DNA of 64,000 bases from an uncultured Vibrio sp. (GCA_947504195.1 CANNGN010000002.1:248001-312000), one strand, 5' to 3'. Positions 38,504 to 48,734 are shown, numbered from the stretch's first letter. Translations and numbers: made by a program. The notes: a model not told the origin generated them from the sequence alone.

Positions 38504-40102
38504 ATGAAGCTCCGGTACATGTTCGTTTTTATTTTTATTTTAATTGCCATAGTTCCGACCACTCTATTTTGGATGTGGCCATATTCAAAGGCGCTTGAAT
38601 CTGAAATAGATGATGTTAAAGATCGACACTTAGTTATCGCGAAAAATCTCTCTACGGCATTTGAACGCTATTATCAAGATGTGACAAGTGTATTTGAAAT
38701 TCTTGATCCTGAATCAGATGAAAAACTGGGGAAAGAAGGCTTGAACAATCTTCTTTCTGGTTTTGAGTTTACCATGGTTGCGGTTGTCGATTCCCAAGGA
38801 AAAGTCGATCACTGTGTATTCCATCCCAACCTTGAATGCCCAGCTACTATCAGCAATGACATTCTGCTTCTCGCTCAAAATACCGTTGAAGAACAAGGGG
38901 TTAAAGTCTCTACTGTTACAGAAGATCCCAGTATTGATAGCGGCCCAATTTTCCTCGTAGTAAAGCATCAAGAAGATAAATTGATGCTAGCGTATTTGTC
39001 GACAAAATACGTTGTTGCCATGGGTAAGAAAGTGGCGTTTGGTGAGAAAGGCCATGCTGCAATTGTAGACCAAGCAGGAAATGTATTAGCTCATCCGCTC
39101 GACTCTTGGATAAAAGAACGCAAGAACATTTCAATGATCAGCTCAGTGCAGAAGATGTTGGAAGGTAAAACGGGTGTGGAGTTGTTTTATTCTCCTGCTC
39201 TAAAGGGCGATATGATAGCCGGATATACCACAGTCGCGAATGCTAAGTGGGGCGTGATGGTACCTCAGCCAATCTTGGAATTGGAAAACAAAGCCCAAAA
39301 TATTGATGAAACAGCGATTTTCGTGATGCTATTGGGGCTAGGTCTTGCTTTATTGATTACGATCCCTGTTTCAATGATATTGATCAAACCGCTTGAGCAG
39401 CTAATCACAACGATTAAACGTATCGAGAGAGGCGATTCCAAAACTGCTCTGAACGTAGATACATCGAGTATCACGCCAGTTGAAATACGAGATCTAAAAA
39501 GTTCTTTCATTTTGATGATGAATAACATTGAGGTAAAAGAGCGCGAGATTTCAAAATTGGCCTATTTTGACGGCCAGACCAACCTTCCAAATAGAAATTA
39601 CTTCCGTCAACTCTCTGAACAAGCACTTTCTAAGATGACAGAATCGAAGTCGAGTGGAGCTTTTGTTTTTATCGATTTTGATGATTTCAAGCTGGTGAAT
39701 GATAACTATGGTCATAAAATTGGTGATGATTTGTTGTCTAAATTCGCCATGCGCTTGTCGGAGTATTTTTCTATTCAGAGTGATGATGATCTTCTTAGTT
39801 ATTTCAATGCGTTACCTGATATTATTCCTGCAAGGTTAGGTGGTGATGAATTTGTTATATTGATACAGAACATATCAAGTATTAATGATGTTGAGGACAT
39901 GATTAAAGGTCTATTTGATGAGGTATTCTCGACGTATTCATTTCAAGGTAATGTTGAACTGTCGTTAACCGGTAGTGCTGGGATTGCAATATTCCCTGCT
40001 CATGGAATGCAAGTGGATGAGATTATGAAGTCCGCTGATATGGCGATGTATAAAGCCAAAGCGCTAGGCAAAAATAGAATTTATTTTTCATCAATAGAAT
40101 AA
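38504..40102 (+). CDS. Membrane sensor diguanylate cyclase (dCache-like, HAMP, GGDEF)
   Basis: About 532 residues. A first membrane helix (about 5-25), a periplasmic sensor resembling Cache domains (about 30-270), a second helix (about 275-300), a HAMP linker and a C-terminal GGDEF domain. The active site is RLGGDEF (446-450), so c-di-GMP synthesis is expected. There is no RxxD inhibitory site in front, and the stretch between the FDDFKLVND motif and GGDEF is unusually long. ATG 38504 follows AAAGG; the frame is open from GTG 38480. It stands alone between the lipid operon and the manganese exporter, which is convergent. Confidence 0.88.
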   Translation: MKLRYMFVFIFILIAIVPTTLFWMWPYSKALESEIDDVKDRHLVIAKNLSTAFERYYQDVTSVFEILDPESDEKLGKEGLNNLLSGFEFTMVAVVDSQGKVDHCVFHPNLECPATISNDILLLAQNTVEEQGVKVSTVTEDPSIDSGPIFLVVKHQEDKLMLAYLSTKYVVAMGKKVAFGEKGHAAIVDQAGNVLAHPLDSWIKERKNISMISSVQKMLEGKTGVELFYSPALKGDMIAGYTTVANAKWGVMVPQPILELENKAQNIDETAIFVMLLGLGLALLITIPVSMILIKPLEQLITTIKRIERGDSKTALNVDTSSITPVEIRDLKSSFILMMNNIEVKEREISKLAYFDGQTNLPNRNYFRQLSEQALSKMTESKSSGAFVFIDFDDFKLVNDNYGHKIGDDLLSKFAMRLSEYFSIQSDDDLLSYFNALPDIIPARLGGDEFVILIQNISSINDVEDMIKGLFDEVFSTYSFQGNVELSLTGSAGIAIFPAHGMQVDEIMKSADMAMYKAKALGKNRIYFSSIE

Positions 40103-40163
40103 CAATTTTGTCTGAGTTAATTAATGCTCACTATGATAAATCACCATAGTGAGCGTCTCTAAA

Positions 40164-41366
40164 TTAAAGCTCAAACAAAAAGTAATACCCATAACCGACA
40201 ATAAAGGCTGGGATCGCAGAGTAGAACGTTGCATATAGTGCTGCTTTTGGTGCAAGAGCAATGGCAGGAAAAAGAGCATCGCCATCATTTGATATTGAAT
40301 TCGACAGTTGTGTCGACATTGGTACAGCACCAGATAGATACATACTGGTTACCAAAATCTGAGGACCACACCCCGGTAATAACCCCACGAGTAATCCAAT
40401 CATTGGCATCCACATTCCCCAACCGGCAAACAGTTCTGCAAGATCAAGGTGCAAAAAGGCGGTTGTTAATTCGAACGCAAGAAAAGCCCCAATGACCCAC
40501 GCACTTATAAAATTTGTATCTTGAGCTGTTTTTTGTATCGGGTGTGACGACGTCCCTTTTTTATCTTCTGAAACACTTGATTCATAATCTTTAATTTCTT
40601 TTGTTAACGCCCAAAAAACCATGCACATAATAATGGCTATAGCACCTATCCATTCCATTGTTTGCCCGGGTAAGTGCAATTCTTCATTGAGATCAATTTG
40701 AAATGACCCTAGAAAAGCGACGACAGTTGCGGGAACAAGCATGAATTGCCAAAACTTGCCTTGAAGATTCATTGCTGATTTCTCTAATGCATTCTGGCTA
40801 ACATTTGTCTTGATGCACTGGACATCTACTTTTTGGAGTGGTCTTAAAAAGTCATCTTGGTGTATTGCATTAACAGCAAAACCAGAAAGAGTACCGACAA
40901 CCACACCGAGAGCAATAACTGCTAGACCAGTTTTAGGTTCACTTGCAACAAGAAGAAAGGCAGCGTCGCCCATGGTTGAGGTGAGAACGGCAACAATAGC
41001 GCCAAACCCAACTCGGCCGCTAACAAATTGAGTCGTCACTATTATAGCGCCACCACAACCTGGAAGAGCGCCTAAAAGTGCGGAGAATAGCACTTGGTAA
41101 CGACGAGAGCGGTTATATAGACGAATGATACGGTTGTCTTGGCTGATATAAGCTGAAAGGTAGTGGTAAATCGCCAAAGTAAACGCAACATAAGCTGAAA
41201 CGGCCCAAAATGCATCGGCTAACGTATTTATGATGATGTCACGAGTGGGATCAGCGATAAGTAGAGCGATCAATAATATGGGCAAAATAGATCGTTTATA
41301 ACGCAAATGTATTTGAGAATTTTTTGCCCATTGTTTTGTTACTTCGGAAAAAGATGTCGAGATCAT
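40164..41366 (-). CDS. mneA: Manganese exporter, MneA family
   Basis: About 400 residues with roughly ten hydrophobic segments. Two inverted-repeat-like motifs, PGCGGAIIVTTQFVSGRVGFG with STMGDAAF, and PGCGPQILVTSMYLSGAVP with SNDGDALFPA, mark the family of putative 10-TM metal exporters that includes Vibrio MneA, reported to export manganese. The open frame reaches 41399, but its first codons consist of the Fur-like palindrome, so ATG 41366 is the better start. The palindrome lies 17 nt upstream of it. This fits iron- or manganese-responsive control. Confidence 0.85.
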   Translation of the reverse strand: MISTSFSEVTKQWAKNSQIHLRYKRSILPILLIALLIADPTRDIIINTLADAFWAVSAYVAFTLAIYHYLSAYISQDNRIIRLYNRSRRYQVLFSALLGALPGCGGAIIVTTQFVSGRVGFGAIVAVLTSTMGDAAFLLVASEPKTGLAVIALGVVVGTLSGFAVNAIHQDDFLRPLQKVDVQCIKTNVSQNALEKSAMNLQGKFWQFMLVPATVVAFLGSFQIDLNEELHLPGQTMEWIGAIAIIMCMVFWALTKEIKDYESSVSEDKKGTSSHPIQKTAQDTNFISAWVIGAFLAFELTTAFLHLDLAELFAGWGMWMPMIGLLVGLLPGCGPQILVTSMYLSGAVPMSTQLSNSISNDGDALFPAIALAPKAALYATFYSAIPAFIVGYGYYFLFEL

Positions 41367-41381
41367 AATATCGCCAATGCA

Positions 41382-41400
41382 AATGATAATTATTATCATT
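41382..41400. promoter_or_regulatory. Fur-like operator upstream of mneA
   Basis: A perfect 19-bp palindrome AATGATAATTATTATCATT containing TGATAAT-T-ATTATCA (41384-41398), the 7-1-7 Fur consensus with no mismatch. It is 17 nt before ATG 41366 on the minus strand. Fur or a Fur-type manganese regulator could bind here. Consensus match only. Confidence 0.75.
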
Positions 41401-41816
41401 TTAGGGTAAGAAGTTAGAACTGCAAGTACTATCTTTACTTATTTCATATTAATTTACACATATCTAGAGAAGAGCGTGGTGGTGACGGAATTTAAAGAGA
41501 ATTTGCAATCTAGATCTGAAAATCAACCTCAAAATTGATCGAGAACAATTTAAGTGTTGACTGGGGTAATTAGTGATCTCAGAAATGTGACTAGCGTTGT
41601 TCATTCTGTAGATAGACCTACTATGATTTTAATTCTTGGTTATTTGAGAGCTGGTTATCGTTAACGTTGGAATAGTCAGCCTTATAAATCAGAAGGAGTG
41701 ATGTACTCGTTGAGAGAGCATTAATTGTTCTATCTCAACCATGTCAACATCGCAGTTAGTGACTATTCAATTAATGTTAATACTTGTTAGATTGAAGTAA
41801 ACAAGGACTACTTGAA
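41401..41816. other. Intergenic region upstream of a chemoreceptor
   Basis: About 416 nt between divergent genes, outside the Fur-like site. A short 7-bp inverted repeat (GTTGAGA 41709-41715, TCTCAAC 41733-41739) is the only visible structure. No ORF or RNA is recognised. Confidence 0.35.
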
Positions 41817-43724
41817 ATGAAATATCTTGGTTTTAAAAACCTTTTGCTAATATCCATTTTGGCGCTTGTCGCTATTTCTCTCTCAATATATAGCTACTTT
41901 TCCTATTCGAATGAATCGAAGCTATTAACTCGGATGATAACCGAGAACACACAAACCTACGCGATTAATCAGGGCGAAAAAATAGAGGCTTATTTACAAG
42001 ATAAGATCGATTCTGTTAGTAATATCGTCGATGAATTACCACACAATGCCGCAGAACAAAGCGCTGAACTCAATATAGAGCGCATCATGCTGATTGGTGG
42101 GTCTCTAAATATGGCAACGGCTCTGATTGGTTTTAGCAATGGTGATGGTTACGCGACATTTAGTAACCCAGCCTGGGTAAATCATCGCGCAACAAGTGAC
42201 GCGACGTTAGCGCCCTGGTATCAATTGGCACTAAAAAGCAATAACGTTCAGCTTAGTAACCCTCATACTCCACCTGGCGAGGATTACACGCTTATTTCAA
42301 TCACCAAGCAGTTTCAAGGTGGCGTGTTTAATGCTGACCTCAATTTAGACTTTCTTTCATCGTTGGTTAACGACCCGAAAGCACTTGCAGGCTCAGTATC
42401 ATTAGTTATGGATGAACACTCTCAAATATTGGCCTCTTCTTCACCTTCCTTAAAAGTTGGGGAGTTTGGAGCGAAACATGAACTTATCAAATCTGAGCTC
42501 TTGAATACGTTAAAAGAAGACGTACTCGTTCAAGAGTATACACTTGATGGTATCGGTAAGTTGATGTTCTCAAAAAGAATCATGGTCGGAGGTAAGATTT
42601 GGAGCTATACGGTTGGCTTGGATAAATCCGTTGCATTTGCTTCATTAGAAGATGCTAGAAATGGCGCCATTATATTTACAGTAAGTGCTTGTATCATCAG
42701 TGTGCTTGTTGCCTTTTTCATTATTCAGCTTCTTTATCGCCCCATTTTAGAGTTAAAGCGTATGGTGTTAGGGCTTTCACGTGGTGATGGTGACCTAACG
42801 TTACGTTTGAATGTTGAGACAAACGATGACCTTGGTGAGATTGCTGGGGGCATTAATGTGTTTATCGAAAGTCTGCAGTCGATGATGCACGAAATCCAGG
42901 CCGCGTCTAACCTTCTTCAGGAAAGTGTGGACGAGCTGAATCTTAAATCGACTCACAATGCTGATATTTTGCAAAAACATGCGAGAGAAACAGAGCAAAT
43001 TGTGACTGCAATTGAGGAATTGAATTCGACAGCAGAATCGATGACAACCGACGCCGTCAATACCGCCCATATAACTGAGAAAGCCAACGAATCGGGTAAG
43101 TTATCACAAGAGACGATGAGTCAAGCACAACAATCGGTCACCACGCTCGTGGATGATGTGGATAGCACGGCAGTAAGTGTGCAAACGATGAGTGATGAAA
43201 CGAAAGGAATCAACACAATATTGAGTGTGATTGAGTCTATTGCTGAGCAAACCAATCTACTGGCGTTAAATGCGGCAATTGAAGCGGCCCGCGCCGGAGA
43301 GCATGGGCGTGGTTTCGCTGTTGTCGCTGATGAAGTGAGAAACTTAGCGAGTCGAACTAAAGACAGTACATTGGAGATTGAGACCTCATTGGGCGCGTTG
43401 CTTAAAGGAAATCAATCTGTGGTGAATGCGATGGATGGAACAAAAGAGCGCTGTCAGAAAACAGTTAGTGACATATCTCAGGTGTCGAGTAACTTAAGTA
43501 CCATGACGAGTTTAATCGTTGATATTAATGAGTTGAGTTCACAAATCGCCACAGCATCTGAGCAACAAAGTAGTGTTACGCTTGAAACCAGTAAGAATAT
43601 GACAGCAATTAATGACATGGTCAGTGAGCTTGAAAGCAATGGCCAAGATGCGCTTTCAGAAGCCACTAATATTGCGAGTGTTAACCATCAATTAGTTGAA
43701 ATTGTGGGAAAATTTAAACTTTAG
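41817..43724 (+). CDS. Methyl-accepting chemotaxis protein with Cache sensor
   Basis: A 635-residue receptor. A membrane helix (about 10-30), a large periplasmic dCache-like sensor (about 35-275), a second helix (about 280-305), a HAMP domain with the [12 protein letters not shown] segment, and a signalling domain with [20 protein letters not shown] and [11 protein letters not shown]. Cache receptors detect amino acids, organic acids or polyamines; the ligand cannot be told. AAGGA precedes the ATG. It sends signals through CheA/CheW. No CheR/CheB tether pentapeptide is present at the C-terminus (GKFKL). Confidence 0.9.
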   Translation: MKYLGFKNLLLISILALVAISLSIYSYFSYSNESKLLTRMITENTQTYAINQGEKIEAYLQDKIDSVSNIVDELPHNAAEQSAELNIERIMLIGGSLNMATALIGFSNGDGYATFSNPAWVNHRATSDATLAPWYQLALKSNNVQLSNPHTPPGEDYTLISITKQFQGGVFNADLNLDFLSSLVNDPKALAGSVSLVMDEHSQILASSSPSLKVGEFGAKHELIKSELLNTLKEDVLVQEYTLDGIGKLMFSKRIMVGGKIWSYTVGLDKSVAFASLEDARNGAIIFTVSACIISVLVAFFIIQLLYRPILELKRMVLGLSRGDGDLTLRLNVETNDDLGEIAGGINVFIESLQSMMHEIQAASNLLQESVDELNLKSTHNADILQKHARETEQIVTAIEELNSTAESMTTDAVNTAHITEKANESGKLSQETMSQAQQSVTTLVDDVDSTAVSVQTMSDETKGINTILSVIESIAEQTNLLALNAAIEAARAGEHGRGFAVVADEVRNLASRTKDSTLEIETSLGALLKGNQSVVNAMDGTKERCQKTVSDISQVSSNLSTMTSLIVDINELSSQIATASEQQSSVTLETSKNMTAINDMVSELESNGQDALSEATNIASVNHQLVEIVGKFKL

Positions 43725-43752
43725 CATCGAGAGGGAATAGACTTTCGAAAAC

Positions 43753-43786
43753 AACAGCCACTGAGATTTTCATTTCAGTGGCTGTT
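43753..43786 (+). terminator. Hairpin after the chemoreceptor
   Basis: AACAGCCACTGA (43753-43764) pairs perfectly with TCAGTGGCTGTT (43775-43786) about 29 nt past the stop codon. The run of T is short. Terminator is the best reading. Confidence 0.7.
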
Positions 43787-43883
43787 TAAAAATAAGCATC
43801 TTTTTAACGTTTAGCTTAGTCTCCATTTAGTTTTTCTAATTACAGACTAGACTTATAAGAGCGTAAGTTAAAAAGGTGAATGT

Positions 43884-45644
43884 ATGCTAGCTCGTCCCGT
43901 TAGCAAGTTTCAATATATACCTGTTGTAGCGTTAGGCCTTTCCATATTGGTAGGTGGCTATGTATACAATAGGACGCTTGACGACTGGATAACCGATATT
44001 GTTAGCGAATATATGCTCGGATTGCTTAATGATGTGAATCACGAGATTAAAGAACACAAATACCACTTTTATGATCTTACACCCGCGGAAGTCGACAGCT
44101 TCTTAGGTGATCTATCCCAATCCTCTACCCAGCGCCGATTTACGATTATCCACGAAAGTGGAAAGGTACTTGGCGATTCAAAATTGACCAAACGCGAAGT
44201 GTACAATTTAGATAATTATGGTCAACGTCCTGAGATAGTTTTAGCACTGTCAGACGGGAAAGGTATCGCTAAGCGTTTTAGTAGCATTAGTCGCCAAGAG
44301 ACTCTTTATGTGGCTGCTCGCATAGAAATAGACGATCCTGAGCATGATACGATTAACTATTCTGGAATCGAAAAACATGGGCATGATCATGAAGGCTCCC
44401 ATCGAGATGTGTTGCCAAGTAATACAAGCTTAACCGAATTCGATCATCATGAAGAGCACAGTTCAGTTTATATACTGAGACTCGCAATGCCAATGACGTC
44501 AATCCATAATATGTCTCAGGATTTACGGGGCATTGTTTATCTATTGATGATTTGTTCAATGGGAGTGTTGATAGCCTCATCTTGGTATAGCCAGAGAAAG
44601 ATAACTCAAGTTATTAATGAAGAGAGGAAACTGCAAGAGGTTCGAATTAACAAGAGCACTCGAGAAATAGAGCTATTGCGGCAACTCGCCAATATGTTGG
44701 CTGCATGTACCACAATTAGTGAGGCTCAGCAGGTGGTAGAAGATATCGTGCCTCGAATACTGGGAGATATTAACGGCTGTGTCTCTATCATGCGAGAGTC
44801 TCGCAATTTGTTGGAAATCGAAATTGATTGGGGTGGGCCTTGGCCAGCGGCAACATCTTTTTCACCGGATGATTGCTGGGCAATGAGAAAAGGGCAATCT
44901 CACCTTTCAAGAGATGATAACCACAGTCTTAGCTGCCATCATATGTGTGAAGCTGATGAACAAAATATGACTCTGTGTATACCACTTACGGCCCATGGCA
45001 ATACGGTAGGAATATTCCACTTATATTTTGACTCCCCACATAATCTGATATCCGAGGACATTAAGCAGCTCGCTTACACTCTAGCTGAACATTTAGGGTT
45101 GGCACTTTCCAACCTCCGCTTGCAGGACAAACTTCGCTCTCAAGCACTTCGAGATCCACTCACTGGTTTATATAATCGACGTTATTTTGAGAATAAGCTC
45201 GAAAGTGAATGGCTAATTGCAAGTCAAGACTCCATGCCTTTGTCGATAATCATGCTCGATCTCGATCATTTTAAGCAGTTTAACGATAACTTTGGTCATG
45301 ACGCCGGTGATTATGTCTTAAAAGAATTGGGAAGCTTGCTTAAATCCATCTGCAACGTACGAAATGAAGTATGTCGTTTAGGTGGTGAAGAGTTTGCGGT
45401 TATTTGTCCTAATCTTTCTAAAGAGAAAACGATAGAGTTAACCAATAGAATTATCGAAAGTGTTAGAGAGCTTCATCTTGAAGTTCGTGGTTTGTCTCTT
45501 GGTCAACTAGGCATTTCTGCTGGTGTTTCAACGTATCCAGATATTGACGTTTCACATAAAGAAATGGTGAAAATAGCGGATGCGGCACTTTATAAAGCCA
45601 AAGAAAATGGGCGTTCTCAAGCAATGCATGCCTCCGATACCTAA
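43884..45644 (+). CDS. Diguanylate cyclase with His-rich periplasmic sensor, GAF and GGDEF
   Basis: A 586-residue protein. A membrane helix (about 11-29), a periplasmic sensor (about 30-215) and a second helix (about 217-235) precede a GAF-type domain (about 255-405) and a GGDEF domain. The active site is RLGGEEF, GGEEF at 500-504. The I-site position is not RxxD. The periplasmic part contains eight histidines between residues 154 and 192 (including KHGHDHEGSH and DHHEEH), which suggests metal binding. AAGGTGA precedes the ATG. Its location near a metal exporter and receptors fits environmental sensing; metal response is inference. Confidence 0.9.
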   Translation: MLARPVSKFQYIPVVALGLSILVGGYVYNRTLDDWITDIVSEYMLGLLNDVNHEIKEHKYHFYDLTPAEVDSFLGDLSQSSTQRRFTIIHESGKVLGDSKLTKREVYNLDNYGQRPEIVLALSDGKGIAKRFSSISRQETLYVAARIEIDDPEHDTINYSGIEKHGHDHEGSHRDVLPSNTSLTEFDHHEEHSSVYILRLAMPMTSIHNMSQDLRGIVYLLMICSMGVLIASSWYSQRKITQVINEERKLQEVRINKSTREIELLRQLANMLAACTTISEAQQVVEDIVPRILGDINGCVSIMRESRNLLEIEIDWGGPWPAATSFSPDDCWAMRKGQSHLSRDDNHSLSCHHMCEADEQNMTLCIPLTAHGNTVGIFHLYFDSPHNLISEDIKQLAYTLAEHLGLALSNLRLQDKLRSQALRDPLTGLYNRRYFENKLESEWLIASQDSMPLSIIMLDLDHFKQFNDNFGHDAGDYVLKELGSLLKSICNVRNEVCRLGGEEFAVICPNLSKEKTIELTNRIIESVRELHLEVRGLSLGQLGISAGVSTYPDIDVSHKEMVKIADAALYKAKENGRSQAMHASDT

Positions 45645-45692
45645 GCTCGTGAATAACTCACATCCTCGATATAACTCTTCAATCAAAAAGCT

Positions 45693-45718
45693 CGGCACTT
45701 TAGAAGTCATAAGTGCCG
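45693..45718 (+). terminator. Hairpin after the His-rich diguanylate cyclase
   Basis: CGGCACTT (45693-45700) pairs with AAGTGCCG (45711-45718), with a pyrimidine-rich tail after it. It is a likely terminator. Confidence 0.55.
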
Positions 45719-45846
45719 CTTACTTCCTCTCTTCATTCAAATAGTAAACTTTGTCGCTTGTCATTTTTATTGGCTTTATTTGTTACATTCCTGTTTACAT
45801 AAAATTAACACTTGCATAGTTTTTAGCGATGATTTAGTGTGATTAC

Positions 45847-45866
45847 TAATAATATCGATATTATTA
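45847..45866. promoter_or_regulatory. Palindrome in the malonate operon promoter
   Basis: TAATAATATCGATATTATTA is a perfect 20-bp palindrome ending 22 nt before the malonyl-CoA decarboxylase start. It is a candidate operator for the GntR regulator encoded downstream, inferred from position and symmetry. Confidence 0.55.
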
Positions 45867-45888
45867 CGTTTGATAGATGAGGTATGTT

Positions 45889-47196
45889 ATGCCCAACTGG
45901 ACAAATATGATCGGAGATTTAGTGGTTCGCGTTACCGAAATAGGTAGCACCATGATCTCAAATAATGTTGAACTTCCTCTCGCGGATAAATGTGAACAGT
46001 TGTTAAATAATACCGGTGAAGCAACGAGTTTGGCGCTTTCACGTGAGATCCTCGACAATTATCAATCTTTGACTGATGAAGAAAAGCTCGTTTTTTTTCA
46101 AGCACTCTTCTCTGATTTTGGTGTTGACGTTGTAGCGTTAGAAGCGGCATTTGCTAAATGGAGAGAAACGGCGGGCAATAGGGAAGCGCGAAGTATTCAT
46201 TTTGCTTCTGAGCCTCGTTCACAAGAGCTTATTCGGATATTGAATCGAGCACCAGGCGGCACGGCAGCGCTTGTTAGTCTGCGTGAGGATTTGATTCGGT
46301 TAAGTAAACAAGAACCTAATTTAGCCAGTTTGGATCATGATCTAAACCATTTATTTAATTCCTGGTTTAATCGTGGCTTTTTAAGCATGGAAGTGATCAA
46401 TTGGTCGACTCCAGCAGTAATTCTGGAAAAAATAATCTCTTACGAAGCGGTTCATGAAATCAAGGGTTGGGACGATCTCCGTTTGCGAGTTGCAGAACAG
46501 GATCGTCGACTTTATGGTTTTTTTCACGCTTCTATGCGCTCAGAGCCGCTAATTTTCGTCGAAGTTGCGTTAACGACTCACACTCCCATAACGATCGAAT
46601 CCATATTATCTGGTGACAGAGACATATTAGAGCCAAATGAAGCAACGACTGCGGTTTTCTATTCGATTTCTAATTGCCAAGCCGGGTTGAGAGGCATTTC
46701 ATTCGGGAATTTTTTAATCAAGCAGGTCGTGGAAGAGTTGAAGCGTGAGTTACCTAACTTAAAACGCTTTATCACGATGTCTCCGGTTCCTGGGCTAAGG
46801 AAATGGATCGCAACTAACCCCGAATTAGACGAAGCAAGCACGACTCTTGTCCAATCCTTAACCGATAGTAACACTCTATTTGATGAAGAATTTAAAGCTC
46901 AAAACAGTAGTCAGCTGAATCGATTAGCATGCCAGTACCTACTCGATGCGAAACATAAGAACGGTGGCCCATTTGACCCTGTTTCGCGTTTCCATTTGGG
47001 AAATGGAGCCCATCTTGAGCAGATTAATTTATGGGCGAACTCTTCAAGTAAAGGTATTTCCGATTCTTGGGGGTTGATGGTTAATTATGAATATGACTTG
47101 AAATCAATCGAACGAAATCACGAGGAATTTTTGTCTGAAGGTAAAATAAATACGTCGGCAGCCATTAAGAAATTCCACAAAAAATCAATAGGATGA
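45889..47196 (+). CDS. matA: Malonyl-CoA decarboxylase
   Basis: About 435 residues of malonyl-CoA decarboxylase, which releases CO2 from malonyl-CoA to give acetyl-CoA. Family signatures include LVSLREDLIRL, LFNSWFNRGFL, EAVHEIKGWDDLRLRV, DRRLYGFFHASM, FVEVALT and FITMSPVPGLRKW, with the catalytic His/Ser region in AVFYSISNCQAGLRGISFG. GAGG with good spacing precedes ATG 45889; another ATG at 45877 is less favourable. The stop overlaps an ATG of the next gene in ATGA. It forms the malonate module with the synthetase. Confidence 0.92.
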   Translation: MPNWTNMIGDLVVRVTEIGSTMISNNVELPLADKCEQLLNNTGEATSLALSREILDNYQSLTDEEKLVFFQALFSDFGVDVVALEAAFAKWRETAGNREARSIHFASEPRSQELIRILNRAPGGTAALVSLREDLIRLSKQEPNLASLDHDLNHLFNSWFNRGFLSMEVINWSTPAVILEKIISYEAVHEIKGWDDLRLRVAEQDRRLYGFFHASMRSEPLIFVEVALTTHTPITIESILSGDRDILEPNEATTAVFYSISNCQAGLRGISFGNFLIKQVVEELKRELPNLKRFITMSPVPGLRKWIATNPELDEASTTLVQSLTDSNTLFDEEFKAQNSSQLNRLACQYLLDAKHKNGGPFDPVSRFHLGNGAHLEQINLWANSSSKGISDSWGLMVNYEYDLKSIERNHEEFLSEGKINTSAAIKKFHKKSIG

Positions 47197-47201
47197 TAAA
47201 C

Positions 47202-48734
47202 ATGTACCATGCAAATTATTTAGCACATACCCTGCGTAAAGCAAGTGTAGGGTACGAAGACAATCTGTTTGCAACCTTGCTCGACGACAGCCATGTGAGT
47301 TACAAGACATTGTTTGATAACGCTGAGAAAATGGCAGCGGTTTTACAACAAAATGGTGTTAAAGCTGGGGATCGAGTAGCGGTTCAAGTGGGTAAATCGA
47401 TTACGACCATCGAGTTATATTTAGGAACAATACTCGCGGGCGGTGTCTTTTTGCCATTGAATACGGATTATATGGCGAGCGAAATTGAGTATTTTTTGAG
47501 TGATGCTCAACCTACGGTATTTGTCTGTGATCCCACTTTAGAAAAGACCCTTAAATCGGTTGCCGATAGGGCAAATGTGCACGCATTGCTTACTTTGTCA
47601 TCCAACGGCACCGAAGGCTCTTCATTTGACCAACGAAATACGGTTGAGTCGGCATATGTTGAGGTAAAACGAAATAAAGATGACTTAGCTGCGATCTTAT
47701 ATACATCGGGAACCACGGGCCGATCCAAAGGCGCGATGTTGTCTCATGGTGCGCTCTCTTCAAATGCATTGACTCTGGCTGACTATTGGCAATTTACTCG
47801 CGAGGATACGCTTATTCATGCTCTGCCAATATTCCATATTCACGGGTTATTTGTTGCCATCAATATAACATTGTGTGCTGGTTCGAAACTTCAATTCTTA
47901 CCTCGTTTTGATGCAGATAAAATTATGGAGAAGATGTCCACATCAACGGTATTAATGGGTGTTCCAACTTTTTACGTACGCTTGTTGCAACAGCCGAATT
48001 TAAGTAAAGAGTCGGTATCGTCAATGCGGCTTTTTGTTTCAGGTTCCGCTCCTTTGTTGAGTGAAACTCATCAGCTTTGGCAAGAGAAAACTGGACATGC
48101 GATCCTCGAACGTTATGGTATGACGGAAACCAATATGAATACGTCCAACCCTTACGATGGCGATAGACGACCTGGAACGGTTGGCTTTCCTCTTCCTGGT
48201 GTTGATATTAAGATCTGTGATGCAACGACAGGTGAAGAGTTGGCGAACGGTGAGATTGGTCAAATTGAAGTGAAAGGGCCGAACCTCTTTTCTGGCTATT
48301 GGAAGATGCCAGAGAAAACCGCTGAAGAACTGCGAGATTCAGGATGGTTTTTGACTGGTGATCTCGGTGTACGTGATGATGATGGTTACATTTCAATCGT
48401 TGGTCGTTCGAAGGATTTGATTATTTCCGGTGGTTATAATGTTTACCCTAAAGAGATTGAAGCTGTCATTGATGATATTCCCGGTGTACAAGAATCGGCG
48501 GTAATTGGGTTACCTCACCCAGATTTTGGTGAAGCTGTCGTTGCTGTTGTCGTGGCAGAAACAGATACCACGTCACTACTTGATGACATTACGAGGCAAA
48601 CTCAAGCTGTGCTTGCTAAATTTAAGCGTCCAAAAAGAGTGTATTTTGTAGATGAACTACCGAGAAACACAATGGGTAAGGTACAAAAAGCTCAGTTGAG
48701 AGAGAATTATAGTGATACCTTTGTCAGTAGTTGA
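47202..48734 (+). CDS. matB: Malonyl-CoA synthetase (AMP-forming)
   Basis: About 510 residues of an acyl-AMP ligase. The P-loop is ILYTSGTTGRSKGAML, followed by YGMTETNMNTSNPYDGDRRP, DSGWFLTGDLG and the C-terminal PRNTMGKVQKAQLREN with the adenylation Lys. HIHGLFVA and PTFYVRLL, plus pairing with malonyl-CoA decarboxylase, point to malonate as substrate. It makes malonyl-CoA from malonate, ATP and CoA. ATG 47202 has AGG 9 nt upstream; ATG 47193 overlaps the preceding stop. The two genes convert malonate to acetyl-CoA. No malonate carrier gene follows. Confidence 0.9.
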   Translation: MYHANYLAHTLRKASVGYEDNLFATLLDDSHVSYKTLFDNAEKMAAVLQQNGVKAGDRVAVQVGKSITTIELYLGTILAGGVFLPLNTDYMASEIEYFLSDAQPTVFVCDPTLEKTLKSVADRANVHALLTLSSNGTEGSSFDQRNTVESAYVEVKRNKDDLAAILYTSGTTGRSKGAMLSHGALSSNALTLADYWQFTREDTLIHALPIFHIHGLFVAINITLCAGSKLQFLPRFDADKIMEKMSTSTVLMGVPTFYVRLLQQPNLSKESVSSMRLFVSGSAPLLSETHQLWQEKTGHAILERYGMTETNMNTSNPYDGDRRPGTVGFPLPGVDIKICDATTGEELANGEIGQIEVKGPNLFSGYWKMPEKTAEELRDSGWFLTGDLGVRDDDGYISIVGRSKDLIISGGYNVYPKEIEAVIDDIPGVQESAVIGLPHPDFGEAVVAVVVAETDTTSLLDDITRQTQAVLAKFKRPKRVYFVDELPRNTMGKVQKAQLRENYSDTFVSS

